Of a DNA stretch of 64,000 bases, positions 56,471-64,000 are shown one piece after another (the first letter of the stretch is position 1; the number at the start of each line of letters is the position of its first letter). The DNA is from Arthrobacter rhizosphaerae (GTDB taxonomy: Bacteria > Actinomycetota > Actinomycetes > Actinomycetales > Micrococcaceae). The stretch spans positions 186,001 through 250,000 of the forward strand of contig NZ_JALLAN010000005.1 of assembly GCF_023062595.1 (NCBI RefSeq), written 5' to 3'. Made by a program: the position numbers and the translations under genes. The notes under the pieces are model-generated. The model was given only the letters and a program-made list of their open reading frames with translations. It did no database searches and was not told where the DNA came from.

Positions 56471-57570
56471 TGGGCTCTGTGCTCTTCACGCCTCTGACAT
56501 TGCGCTCAATGACGCTGCAGCACCGGGGGTGGGTCTCGCCCATGTGCCAGTACAGCTGCGCGGCTGAAACCGGAGAAGGGGTGCCCAACGACTGGCACCT
56601 GATGCATCTGGGCTCTTTCGCGGCAGGGGGTGCTGCCCTGATCCTCACCGAAGCTGCGGCGGTCAACCCTGTGGGCAGGATCAGTCCGCTCGATGCAGGC
56701 CTTTACAACGATGAGCAGGCCTCCGCGTGGGAACGGATCATTCAGTTTGTGCACCAGCATGGCGCCGCCGATGCAAAAATCGGAGCGCAGCTGGCCCACG
56801 CCGGACGCAAGGGCTCCACATACTGGCCTTTTTCCGGACGGAACGGCTCCGTGCAGGAGTCCGACGGCGGTTGGGCCACTGTGGGGCCAGGAACCGGCGC
56901 CTTTGACGGCTATGCGCCTCCTTCCGCAATGACGGACGAAGATATTGATGGTGTGATCCGGGATTTCGCCGCGGCTGCGGTCCGCGCGGTGGAAGCGGGC
57001 TTCGATACCGTGGAGATCCACGGTGCCCACGGCTACCTGCTCCATGAATTTCAAAGCCCCTTGGTGAACGACAGGACCGACGCCTGGGGCGGCACCGAGG
57101 ACGGCAGGAACCGGCTGACGCTCGCGGTTGTGGACGCTGTTCGGGACGTCATCCCGGATTCGATGCCTTTGCTGCTGCGCATCTCCGCCTCTGACTGGGC
57201 AGAGGGCGGGGTGGAGGTGGATCACGCTGTGCGGCTGGCCCGCCAAGCGGCGGAGCGCGGCGTTGACCTGGTAGACGTCTCAAGTGGAGGCGCTGTGGCA
57301 CATCAAAAGATCCAGGCAGGACCGGGATATCAAACGGGCTTTTCCACCCGGATCCGGCATGAGGCTGACGTTGCAACGGGAACCGTGGGACTTTTGACGT
57401 CAGCCGGGCAGGCTGAGCACGCAGTTGCCACCGGCCAGGCAGACGGAATATTCATTGCCCGCGCCGCACTACGCGATCCCCACTGGTGGCTTAGGGCCGC
57501 CTTTGAGTTGGGCCACGACATTTCCTGGCCACCTCAGTACGAGCGCGCCATACCCCGTCACTCTTTCTGA
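56470..57570 (+). CDS. namA: Old yellow enzyme, YqjM/NamA type
   Basis: FMN-dependent ene-reductase of 366 residues that reduces activated C=C bonds with NAD(P)H. The Cys in VSPMCQYSC tunes FMN, QLAHAGRKGS and GFDTVEIHGAHGYLLHEF hold the active-site histidine pair, and SPLVNDRTDAWGG is the family motif. The YqjM branch is indicated by the early Cys and the length. It is translationally coupled to the CnoX-like gene. Confidence 0.88.
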   Translation: MGSVLFTPLTLRSMTLQHRGWVSPMCQYSCAAETGEGVPNDWHLMHLGSFAAGGAALILTEAAAVNPVGRISPLDAGLYNDEQASAWERIIQFVHQHGAADAKIGAQLAHAGRKGSTYWPFSGRNGSVQESDGGWATVGPGTGAFDGYAPPSAMTDEDIDGVIRDFAAAAVRAVEAGFDTVEIHGAHGYLLHEFQSPLVNDRTDAWGGTEDGRNRLTLAVVDAVRDVIPDSMPLLLRISASDWAEGGVEVDHAVRLARQAAERGVDLVDVSSGGAVAHQKIQAGPGYQTGFSTRIRHEADVATGTVGLLTSAGQAEHAVATGQADGIFIARAALRDPHWWLRAAFELGHDISWPPQYERAIPRHSF

Positions 57571-57642
57571 CGATGCTCTGACCCGTCGGATTCCTCCTTT
57601 CGGACGAGTCCTCCGGGCGCAGGTGGCGGATAGTGTGGAAAC

Positions 57643-58437
57643 ATGACGCTTCCTCAGCCGGACCAGCCAATTCCGCCCCCATCCGCACCGGCGCTGTCAC
57701 TGCGGGGGATAGCCAAAAGGTTCGGTGGCACGATCGCCGTCGACGGCATCAGCCTTGATGTACCGTCCGGCTCTTTTTATGGCATCGTCGGCCCCAACGG
57801 AGCTGGCAAGACCACCATGCTGTCGATGGCCACGGGGCTCTTGCGTCCGGACTTTGGAACGGCTGCAGTGCAGGGTGTGGATGTTTGGGCGCATCCCCCG
57901 GAGGCCAAGAGGCTCATGGGAATCCTGCCGGACGGAGTACGCCTGTTCGACAGGCTGACCGGCGAACAGCTGGTCACATATGCCGGTCTCCTTCGCGGGA
58001 TGGACCGGGCTGTGGTGTCCTCTCGTGTCGGGGAGCTGTTGGAAGCGTTGGACCTCACCCAGGATGCAGGAACACTGGTGGTGGATTATTCGGCAGGTAT
58101 GACGAAGAAAATAGCCCTCGCCTCGGCGTTGATCCATGCACCCCGCGTTCTGGTGCTGGATGAGCCTTTCGAATCCGTGGACCCCATCTCGGCTGCCAAC
58201 ATACGCGACATCCTTGACCGTTACGTCGCTTCCGGCGGGACCGTGATTGTGTCGAGCCATGTGATGGACCTCGTGCAGCGGATGTGCGACCATGTGGCTG
58301 TCGTTGCGGCGGGCCGCCTGCTCGCCGCCGGCACCGTCGACGAAGTGCGTGCCGGGGCCAGCCTGGAAGACCGTTTCGTCCAGCTGGTGGGCGGGCGCAG
58401 CAAGACGGAGGGGCTGGAATGGTTGCGGACCTTCTAA
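57643..58437 (+). CDS. ABC transporter ATP-binding protein
   Basis: ATPase of 264 residues. Walker A is VGPNGAGKTTML, the signature YSAGMTKKIAL, Walker B VLVLDEPFESVD, and the switch His is in SSHVMD. The YSxGM signature is common in ABC-2 export systems. It overlaps the permease gene by 19 bases. The cargo is unknown. Confidence 0.87.
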   Translation: MTLPQPDQPIPPPSAPALSLRGIAKRFGGTIAVDGISLDVPSGSFYGIVGPNGAGKTTMLSMATGLLRPDFGTAAVQGVDVWAHPPEAKRLMGILPDGVRLFDRLTGEQLVTYAGLLRGMDRAVVSSRVGELLEALDLTQDAGTLVVDYSAGMTKKIALASALIHAPRVLVLDEPFESVDPISAANIRDILDRYVASGGTVIVSSHVMDLVQRMCDHVAVVAAGRLLAAGTVDEVRAGASLEDRFVQLVGGRSKTEGLEWLRTF

Positions 58438-59990
58438 GGCTCAAGCTGACGCTGCTCCGCAACAGTTTCCGGCGGAGCCCGTGGCAACTGATCGGTCTTG
58501 CCATCGGCGGGTTGTACGCCTTGGGGATCGCGGGAATCTGCGCCGTGGCCCTGATCCTTTTGCACTCTGCAGAGGTGGAGCTGGCTCAGACATTCGTGGT
58601 TCTCGGTGGAGCTGCCGCTGTTCTGGGGTGGGCCGTTATCCCCGTGGTGGCTTCCGCCGTCGACATGACGCTGGATCCGGCACGATTCACCACCTTCAGC
58701 GTGCCCATGCCCAAATTGCTGGCCGGGCTCGCTCTGGGTGGTCTGATCGGAATTCCTGGCCTGGCCACCGCCATCGTCGCACTTTCCACGGTAGGAACCT
58801 GGTGGCGTGGCCCGTTGGCGCCGGTCGCAGCCCTGGCCGGTGCGGTCCTGGGGATCCTTACCTGCATTGTTCTTTCCCGGGTGGTGACCACGGCAACCGC
58901 CGGCCTTGCAGCTTCCCGTAGGTTCAAAGACGCAAGCTCCCTTGTTTTTATGATTCCCCTGATCCTGCTCGGCCCGCTGGCGGCTGTCGTAACCAGGGGA
59001 ATAGCTGAGTCGGCGGATTTTCTCACTGGTTTCGCCCGCACGCTGTCGTGGACGCCCTTGGGGGCGGCCTGGTCACTCGGCGGTGACGTCTCAGCGGGGA
59101 ACCTGGGCGCGGCACTCCTCAAACTCCTCATTGCAGGGGGGACGCTCGCCGGCCTGACGTGGTGTTGGAAGGTACTCCTGGAGCGCGCATTGGTCTCACC
59201 ACCATATGCCGGGAGCTCACGGCGCAAGGGCGGGCATCTTGGCCTGTTTTCCGTTATTCCAGCCACTCCCGCAGGAGCCGTCACTGCACGCGCGTTGACC
59301 TATTGGCTCCGGGACCCGCGCTACTCGGGATCGCTGGTGGTCATACCCCTTTTACCGGTGCTGATGTTTTTCCAGGGAAGCCAGACCGGCGAGTATGGCG
59401 TCCTGACGGTGCTGGGCCCCTTGACCGCCTTCATGCTGGCCTGGGCAATTTCTGCTGACGTCTCCTACGACAACACCGCCTTCGCCCTGCATCTGGCCAG
59501 CGGTGTACGCGGGCTCGATGACCGACTCGGCCGGGCGACGGCGTGCCTCGTGTTCGCTTTGCCGGTCACCGTGGCCTTCAGCATATTTCCCTTTATGGTG
59601 ACGCAGGACTGGATCAATCTGCCAGGAGTGATTGGCTTCTCGCTGGGCATCCTGTTGACAGGGCTTGGACTGGCTTCTGTGGTGTCCGCGAGATACACGG
59701 TGGCGGTTCCCCTGCCGGGTGACAGCCCTTTCAAGAAGCCGCCGGGAAATGTGGCACAGACCCTGGGCGTCCAGTTCGGAGGTATGGGTGTGCTGCTTTT
59801 GCTCGTGTCGCCGGAAGGGGTATTGCTCCTGTTGCAGTTTGTGACCGGGGACCCGCTGTTCGGCTGGATAAACTTGGCTGTAGGTCCACTCCTGGGGTTG
59901 GTGATGTTTGGGACCGGGGTGCGCCTCGGGGGCAAGTGGCTGGACACCCGCGGTCCGGAACTGCTGGCACAACTTTCAGTCAACCGGTAG
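58419..59990 (+). CDS. ABC exporter permease
   Basis: Integral membrane protein of 523 residues from ATG at 58419, inside the ATPase gene. It has about 12 hydrophobic segments, including QLIGLAIGGLYALGIAGICA and FTTFSVPMPKLLAGLALGG, and a break in the middle, so it may be two fused ABC-2-like halves. It forms an exporter with the preceding ATPase. Confidence 0.8.
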   Translation: MVADLLRLKLTLLRNSFRRSPWQLIGLAIGGLYALGIAGICAVALILLHSAEVELAQTFVVLGGAAAVLGWAVIPVVASAVDMTLDPARFTTFSVPMPKLLAGLALGGLIGIPGLATAIVALSTVGTWWRGPLAPVAALAGAVLGILTCIVLSRVVTTATAGLAASRRFKDASSLVFMIPLILLGPLAAVVTRGIAESADFLTGFARTLSWTPLGAAWSLGGDVSAGNLGAALLKLLIAGGTLAGLTWCWKVLLERALVSPPYAGSSRRKGGHLGLFSVIPATPAGAVTARALTYWLRDPRYSGSLVVIPLLPVLMFFQGSQTGEYGVLTVLGPLTAFMLAWAISADVSYDNTAFALHLASGVRGLDDRLGRATACLVFALPVTVAFSIFPFMVTQDWINLPGVIGFSLGILLTGLGLASVVSARYTVAVPLPGDSPFKKPPGNVAQTLGVQFGGMGVLLLLVSPEGVLLLLQFVTGDPLFGWINLAVGPLLGLVMFGTGVRLGGKWLDTRGPELLAQLSVNR

Positions 59991-60018
59991 CAGAAAAAGC
60001 ACAGAAAGCTGGCAGATT

Positions 60019-60801
60019 TTGGAAGTTGTAATCCTGTCCGGGACCTCACGGATAGCATCTCTGGCTGCTGATGCCATTGAGGCGCTGCTCCGACGGAAGC
60101 CTGATGCAGTTCTTGGGTTGGCTACCGGGTCCTCGCCTTTGCCCATCTACGATGAACTGGCGCGGAGGCATGACAAGGACGGACTGGACTTCAGCCAGGC
60201 CCACGGGTTTGCCCTTGACGAGTATGTTGGACTCGAACCGGGCCATGAGCAGTCTTATCGCGAGGTCATCCGCCGGGAGTTTACGGACAGGGTGAACATC
60301 TCCGAGGCCAAGGTTCACACTCCGGATGGTGCGGCAGCGGACATTCCTGCTGCTTGTGAGGCCTATGAAGAAGCCATCAAGGCAGCCGGCGGCGTTGATC
60401 TGCAGATACTGGGCGTCGGGACAGACGGCCACATCGGATTCAACGAGCCCGGATCGTCCCTCGCCTCAAGGACACGGATCAAGACCCTTATCGAGCAGAC
60501 ACGCCGGGACAACGCCCGCTTCTTTGGCAGCGTGAATGACGTACCGCACCACGTCATCACCCAGGGCCTTGGCACGATCATGGAAGCACGTCATGTGATC
60601 CTGGTGGCAACGGGTGCCCAGAAGGCGCAGGCGGTCCATAACTTCGTCGAGGGCCCGGTGTCCGCCATCTGCGCGGCGTCGGTCCTGCAGATGCATCCCC
60701 ACGCCACCATCCTCGTTGATGAGGCCGCAGCATCCTCCCTCAAACTGGCTGACTACTACCGCCACAGTTACGACAACAAGCCGGCGTGGCAGGGTCTGTA
60801 G
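60019..60801 (+). CDS. nagB: Glucosamine-6-phosphate deaminase
   Basis: Enzyme of 260 residues that turns glucosamine-6-P into fructose-6-P and ammonia. The TTG at 60019 gives MEVVILSGTSRIASLAADAI, the usual NagB start. Motifs: LGLATGSSPLPIYDEL, FALDEYVGLE and ILGVGTDGHIGFNEPGS. NagA, the enzyme before it, is encoded at 48127 on the other strand. Here it follows the ABC exporter with a 28-base gap. Confidence 0.92.
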   Translation: MEVVILSGTSRIASLAADAIEALLRRKPDAVLGLATGSSPLPIYDELARRHDKDGLDFSQAHGFALDEYVGLEPGHEQSYREVIRREFTDRVNISEAKVHTPDGAAADIPAACEAYEEAIKAAGGVDLQILGVGTDGHIGFNEPGSSLASRTRIKTLIEQTRRDNARFFGSVNDVPHHVITQGLGTIMEARHVILVATGAQKAQAVHNFVEGPVSAICAASVLQMHPHATILVDEAAASSLKLADYYRHSYDNKPAWQGL

Positions 60802-60815
60802 CTCCGGAGGCTAAG

Positions 60816-61145
60816 ATGGATGGCATGACAAGCACGACGGATCCCTTCGAAAACGACCCGATGCGCGAGCTCTCCGGAGCCGGAGGCTCCACCGCCACCA
60901 TTGAGCGCGAAGAACTCCGCCAGGAAGTGGAACCGGGTGACCGGGAGCGGTTCTCGCACTACGTCCGCAAGGAAAAGATCATGGAGTCGGCCCTGTCCGG
61001 CGAGCCCGTGATAGCACTCTGCGGCAAGGTGTGGACTCCAGGCCGCGATCCGCAGAAGTTCCCGGTTTGTCCCATGTGCAAAGAGGTCTATGACGGACTT
61101 CGCCCCGGCAATGACGGCGGCAAGGGCTCAGGCGACAAGAAGTAG
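60816..61145 (+). CDS. DUF3039 protein
   Basis: Protein of 109 residues, start ATG at 60816, 5 bases after GGAGG. The family core is ERFSHYVRKEKIMESALSGE and ALCGKVWTPGRDP, then FPVCPMCKEVYD. Its Cys residues (CGK, CPMC) could bind zinc. DUF3039 is widespread in actinobacteria with no known role. It precedes the SF2 helicase gene. Confidence 0.85.
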   Translation: MDGMTSTTDPFENDPMRELSGAGGSTATIEREELRQEVEPGDRERFSHYVRKEKIMESALSGEPVIALCGKVWTPGRDPQKFPVCPMCKEVYDGLRPGNDGGKGSGDKK

Positions 61146-61313
61146 GAAGTACGGGCTGAAGTCCCGGATTTCGTCCTGGCCGCTGCCGGAGAATGCTGTG
61201 TCCCGCGGCTTTCACAGCCTTGCCGGGCCGCTTCTGATCTTCGGCACTTAATTCCCCTGCGCCTGGCCTGTCATCCGGCTGTGCCCGTCCGGCCATTGCT
61301 ACCTTTGATACGG

Positions 61314-61333
61314 GAGAACTGTCCGCAGTTCTC
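61314..61333. promoter_or_regulatory. Palindrome upstream of the SF2 helicase gene
   Basis: GAGAACTG and CAGTTCTC are perfect complements around TCCG, about 94 bases before the helicase ATG. The region 61146-61426 has no gene. The palindrome could be an operator or an RNA hairpin. It is not the GAAC-N4-GTTC LexA box. Confidence 0.45.
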
Positions 61334-61426
61334 TTCCGACCCGGTCCATCCGGAACAGATTGGTGTTTTTGTGGTTATTTGTGTTGCGCTGACAATAGGT
61401 ACCCTCCCGGGGAACGCGGGCGCAGC

Positions 61427-63205
61427 ATGACCGAGACGCTCTTTGGTGGACCCACACTGCCTCCCGCCTACCCGGAGCGGGCAGCCTGGGGAACGGCACA
61501 GAAACTCAGGGCCTGGCAGCAGGAAGCACTGGACAGGTATTTCACTGCACAGCCCAAGGACTTCCTGGCTGTAGCTACCCCGGGCGCTGGAAAGACCACA
61601 TTTGCCCTTCGGGTGGCCTCGATGCTCATAGACTCAGGGGCTGTGAACCGCGTGACCATCGTGGCCCCAACCGACCACCTGAAAAGGCAGTGGGCTGATG
61701 CCGCAGCCAAAGTGGGGATCGCGATTGATCCCAACTTCAAGAACGCCGACGGCCAGCACGGCCGGGGATTTATCGGCGTGGCGGTCACCTACGCCCAGGT
61801 TGCCAGCAAGCCCTTGCTGCACCGGGCAAAAACGGAAGCGGCCCGCACACTGGTAATCCTTGACGAGATCCACCACGGCGGCGAAGCACTCTCCTGGGGC
61901 GACGGCTTGCGGGAGGCCTTCGATCCCGCAGCACGGCGCTTGTCGCTCACGGGAACCCCCTTCCGCTCTGATACGTCCCCTATTCCTTTCGTTGAGTATG
62001 CCGAGGACCGGGACGGCATCCGCCGCTCCAAGGCGGACTATACGTATGGCTATGGAAACGCCCTCCGCGACCACGTGGTCCGCCCGGTCATGTTCATGGC
62101 CTACTCCGGACAGATGCGGTGGCGGACCAGCGCCGGCGAAGAAATGGCAGCTTCCCTCGGCGAAGCCGCAGTCACCAAGGACGTCACATCCCAGGCGTGG
62201 CGGACGGCGTTGAACCCGGCCGGAGAATGGATTCCGGCAGTGCTGGCCGGGGCCGATAAACGGCTCAGCGAAGTCCGCCGTACCGTGCCGGACGCCGGAG
62301 GCCTCGTGATCGCGACGGATCACGAGGACGCAAGGGCCTACGCGGGTCAGCTGAAGAAGATCACGGGTGAGTCGCCCACAGTGATCCTTTCCGATGACGC
62401 GAAAGCCTCGAGCAAGATCGAGGAATTCACGGCGAGTGACAAGCGGTGGATGGTCGCCGTCCGGATGGTTTCCGAAGGCGTGGACGTTCCGCGGCTCTCG
62501 GTAGGCGTCTATGCGACATCCACGTCCACCCCGTTGTTTTTTGCCCAGGCTGTGGGGAGGTTTGTCCGCGCGCGAAAGCGGGGCGAGACGGCGTCGGTAT
62601 TCCTTCCATCCGTTCCCCAGCTGATGGCGTTGGCGAACTCAATGGAGGCAGAACGCGACCATGCGCTGGACCGCCCGGAAAAGGAGGACGGCGATGGCCT
62701 CTTCAACCCGGAGGATTCGCTCATGGATGAGGCGAACCGCGAGGAGAAGGCTTCGGATTCGCTGACCAAAGGCAAGTTTGAGGCGCTGGATTCGCAGGCG
62801 TCCTTTGACCGGGTGCTGTTCGACGGCGGTGAGTTCGGTACCGGCGGCGAAGTCGGTTCCGAGGACGAGATGGACTTCCTGGGGATTCCGGGACTTTTGG
62901 ACGCCGAGCAGGTGGGAACGCTCCTCAGGCAGCGGCAGCACGAACAGCAGAGCCGCAAGAAGCTCAGGTCACCTGAGGCAACTGCTCCCGCAACGGCTGT
63001 TCCGGACCATCGCATGCTGATGGATCTGCGGAACGAGCTGGCCAAGAATGTTGCCGCGTGGTCTGCGCGGACGGGTACACCACACGGCGTTGTCCATACC
63101 AAACTGCGCACAGTGTGCGGCGGACCTCCCGTGGCCCAGGCCAATGAGGAACAGCTTCAGAGCCGCCTCCGCAAGCTGCAGGATTGGTTTATCGGCCGGA
63201 AGTAG
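61427..63205 (+). CDS. Uncharacterised SF2 DEAD/DEAH-type helicase
   Basis: Helicase of 592 residues from ATG at 61427. Motif Q-like KLRAWQQEALDRY, Walker A ATPGAGKTTFAL, DEIH box VILDEIHHGG, motif III LTGTPFRSD and motif VI QAVGRFVRAR are complete. It resembles the XPB/type I restriction-like SF2 branch. The last 75 residues (HRMLMDLRNELAKNVAAWSA, GVVHTKLRTVCGGPP and QSRLRKLQDWFIGRK) form a small C-terminal domain I do not recognise. The neighbours DUF3039 and pncA/pncB are a common actinobacterial setting. Confidence 0.85.
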   Translation: MTETLFGGPTLPPAYPERAAWGTAQKLRAWQQEALDRYFTAQPKDFLAVATPGAGKTTFALRVASMLIDSGAVNRVTIVAPTDHLKRQWADAAAKVGIAIDPNFKNADGQHGRGFIGVAVTYAQVASKPLLHRAKTEAARTLVILDEIHHGGEALSWGDGLREAFDPAARRLSLTGTPFRSDTSPIPFVEYAEDRDGIRRSKADYTYGYGNALRDHVVRPVMFMAYSGQMRWRTSAGEEMAASLGEAAVTKDVTSQAWRTALNPAGEWIPAVLAGADKRLSEVRRTVPDAGGLVIATDHEDARAYAGQLKKITGESPTVILSDDAKASSKIEEFTASDKRWMVAVRMVSEGVDVPRLSVGVYATSTSTPLFFAQAVGRFVRARKRGETASVFLPSVPQLMALANSMEAERDHALDRPEKEDGDGLFNPEDSLMDEANREEKASDSLTKGKFEALDSQASFDRVLFDGGEFGTGGEVGSEDEMDFLGIPGLLDAEQVGTLLRQRQHEQQSRKKLRSPEATAPATAVPDHRMLMDLRNELAKNVAAWSARTGTPHGVVHTKLRTVCGGPPVAQANEEQLQSRLRKLQDWFIGRK

Positions 63206-63208
63206 CTC

Positions 63209-63847
63209 CTAGGCGAGGTCGACGCCGCCCAGTTCCATTTCAGCGTAGGCGTCGTCGAGGTCAGGAGCGATTCCGGCTGTCAGTTCACGCATCACGGTGA
63301 CCGAGTAGCCGGCCTGGACAGCGTCAAGTGCCGTCGCCATCACGCAGTAGTCAGTAGCGAGCCCCACGACGACGACATCCTCCACGTCATGGCTCTGCAG
63401 CCAGTCGTCCAGGCCGATGGCGTCCTCGTCCGCGGCGAAAGCTTCGGCGTCTTCCGTCAGGGGAGCCCCACCAGGCTTCCGTTCCCCCGTAGGTACGGCG
63501 TCTTCCGGCGCCAGCACACCCTCGAAGCCCGAGTAGGCGGCGGTGTATTGGCCCTTTTGGAAGTAGGCGTCGATATATTCGGTGTCCAGGTCCGGATGCA
63601 GTTCGGCGCCGCGGGTTCCGGCCACACAATGCGGTGGCCAGGTGTCAACGAAGTCCGGCTGTTCCGCGAAATGGTCCCCGGGCTGGATGTGCCAGTCCTG
63701 CGTGGCCACGATGTGGTCGAACTGGTTGTGATGGGCGTCCACATACTCGCTGATGGCGGCTGCAACGTCTGCACCACCCTTCACCGCAAGGGATCCTCCT
63801 TCGCAGAAGTCATTCTGCACATCAACAATGATCAGGGCACGGGACAT
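63209..63847 (-). CDS. pncA: Nicotinamidase (isochorismatase family)
   Basis: Enzyme of 212 residues that deaminates nicotinamide to nicotinate for NAD salvage. The catalytic Asp is in VDVQNDFCEGG, the metal ligands in TQDWHIQPGDHF, the Lys in FQKGQYTAAYSGF and the Cys in GLATDYCVMATALDA. The ATG directly follows the pncB stop on the same strand, so both salvage steps are co-transcribed. An acidic insert (TEDAEAFAADEDAIGLDDW) is typical of actinobacterial members. Confidence 0.92.
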   Translation of the reverse strand: MSRALIIVDVQNDFCEGGSLAVKGGADVAAAISEYVDAHHNQFDHIVATQDWHIQPGDHFAEQPDFVDTWPPHCVAGTRGAELHPDLDTEYIDAYFQKGQYTAAYSGFEGVLAPEDAVPTGERKPGGAPLTEDAEAFAADEDAIGLDDWLQSHDVEDVVVVGLATDYCVMATALDAVQAGYSVTVMRELTAGIAPDLDDAYAEMELGGVDLA

Positions 63848-64000
63848 TCAGTCCTCCTCGTAAACAGTAGGGATGGCTGGTTCGCCACGCTGCAGGCGGT
63901 TGACCACTGCGGGGAGTTCCGCCATTGAATCAATATGCCGTTGGCGGGCACGGATAACGCCCTCGGGCCCCGTCCAGCCCGGGAGCAGTTCACCGTTCTT
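63848..64000 (-). CDS. pncB: Nicotinate phosphoribosyltransferase, C-terminal end
   Basis: The last 50 residues (ending PTVYEED) read on the minus strand and continue beyond the window. WTGPEGVIRARQRHIDSMAE and LPAVVNRLQRGEPAIPTVYE match the end of PncB, which makes nicotinate mononucleotide from nicotinate, the product of PncA. The stop at 63848 touches the pncA start. Confidence 0.78.
   Translation of the reverse strand, partial: KNGELLPGWTGPEGVIRARQRHIDSMAELPAVVNRLQRGEPAIPTVYEED

Noticed and set aside
57643..58437. Odd ABC signature YSAGM as a sign of an inactive ATPase
   Set aside because: YSxGM is a common variant in ABC-2 exporters; Walker A, Walker B and the switch His are intact.
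61314..61333. Possible LexA (SOS) box
   Set aside because: The actinobacterial LexA box is GAAC-N4-GTTC; here the GAAC and GTTC are 8 bases apart.

Overview
The window is GC-rich chromosomal DNA of an actinobacterium. It most resembles the Micrococcaceae (Arthrobacter, Pseudarthrobacter and relatives). The order argS-lysA-hom-thrC-thrB-rho-prfA-prmC-sua5-wecA-atpIBEFHAGDC-DUF2550 is the conserved actinobacterial block known from Mycobacterium tuberculosis (Rv1292 to Rv1312). GTG and TTG starts, tight 4-base start/stop overlaps and NucS in place of MutS/MutL-type repair fit the same group. I see no insertion sequence, prophage, integrase, CRISPR array, rRNA or replication origin. The genus assignment is inference. 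|| Layout. 1-456: end of a CBS-domain CorC-like protein. 0.5-3.9 kb: zinc uptake operon znuA-znuC-znuB with a Zur-like operator, and a convergent zur. 4-8.3 kb: metallo-hydrolase, Cds1-like cysteine desulfhydrase divergent from a 3-mercaptopyruvate-type sulfurtransferase, zinc alcohol dehydrogenase and HIT protein. 8.3-13.4 kb: giant HrpA helicase co-directional with a WYL regulator. 13.6-16.3 kb: a 55-residue membrane protein not found by length-limited gene calling, a GlxA-type regulator, and a protealysin-like M4 protease with its emfourin inhibitor. 16.4 kb: tRNA-Arg(CCG) with terminator. 16.6-19.6 kb: three-gene flavin electron-transfer cassette (FMN-binding lipoprotein, ApbE flavin transferase, RnfD/NqrB-FNR fusion). 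19.8-26.3 kb: argS and lysine/threonine synthesis. 26.3-32 kb: rho with a repeat-rich N-terminus, prfA, prmC, sua5. 32-35.1 kb: TagA/WecG-like transferase, GT2 glycosyltransferase on the opposite strand, and WecA/TagO. 35.2-43.6 kb: ATP synthase operon with two AtpI/AtpZ-type genes at its head and DUF2550 at its end. 43.6-47.4 kb: membrane esterase coupled to a DUF2156 aminoacyl-lipid synthase with a rhomboid-like N-terminus. 47.6-50.7 kb: cspA, nagA, a WapI-like immunity protein and nucS. 50.8-57.6 kb: Zn-ribbon protein, alpha/beta hydrolase, AI-2E permease, an unrecognised exported protein, CnoX-like thioredoxin/TPR and an old yellow enzyme. 57.6-64 kb: ABC exporter, nagB, DUF3039, an uncharacterised SF2 helicase, pncA and the end of pncB. 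|| How the parts work together. Zur should shut down znuACB when zinc is sufficient. ApbE should attach FMN to the exported lipoprotein, which would exchange electrons with the membrane fusion protein. WecA and the TagA-like enzyme look like the first two steps of a wall-polymer linkage unit. The esterase and DUF2156 protein look like a make-and-remove pair for aminoacylated membrane lipid. NagA and NagB are consecutive enzymes of GlcNAc catabolism encoded about 12 kb apart. || The best candidates for new biology are the flavin cassette, the pseudo-rhomboid/DUF2156 plus esterase pair, the tandem hairpin array in the rho-prfA gap where M. tuberculosis has rpmE, the orphan SF2 helicase beside DUF3039, and the unrecognised exported protein at 53.6-55.4 kb.
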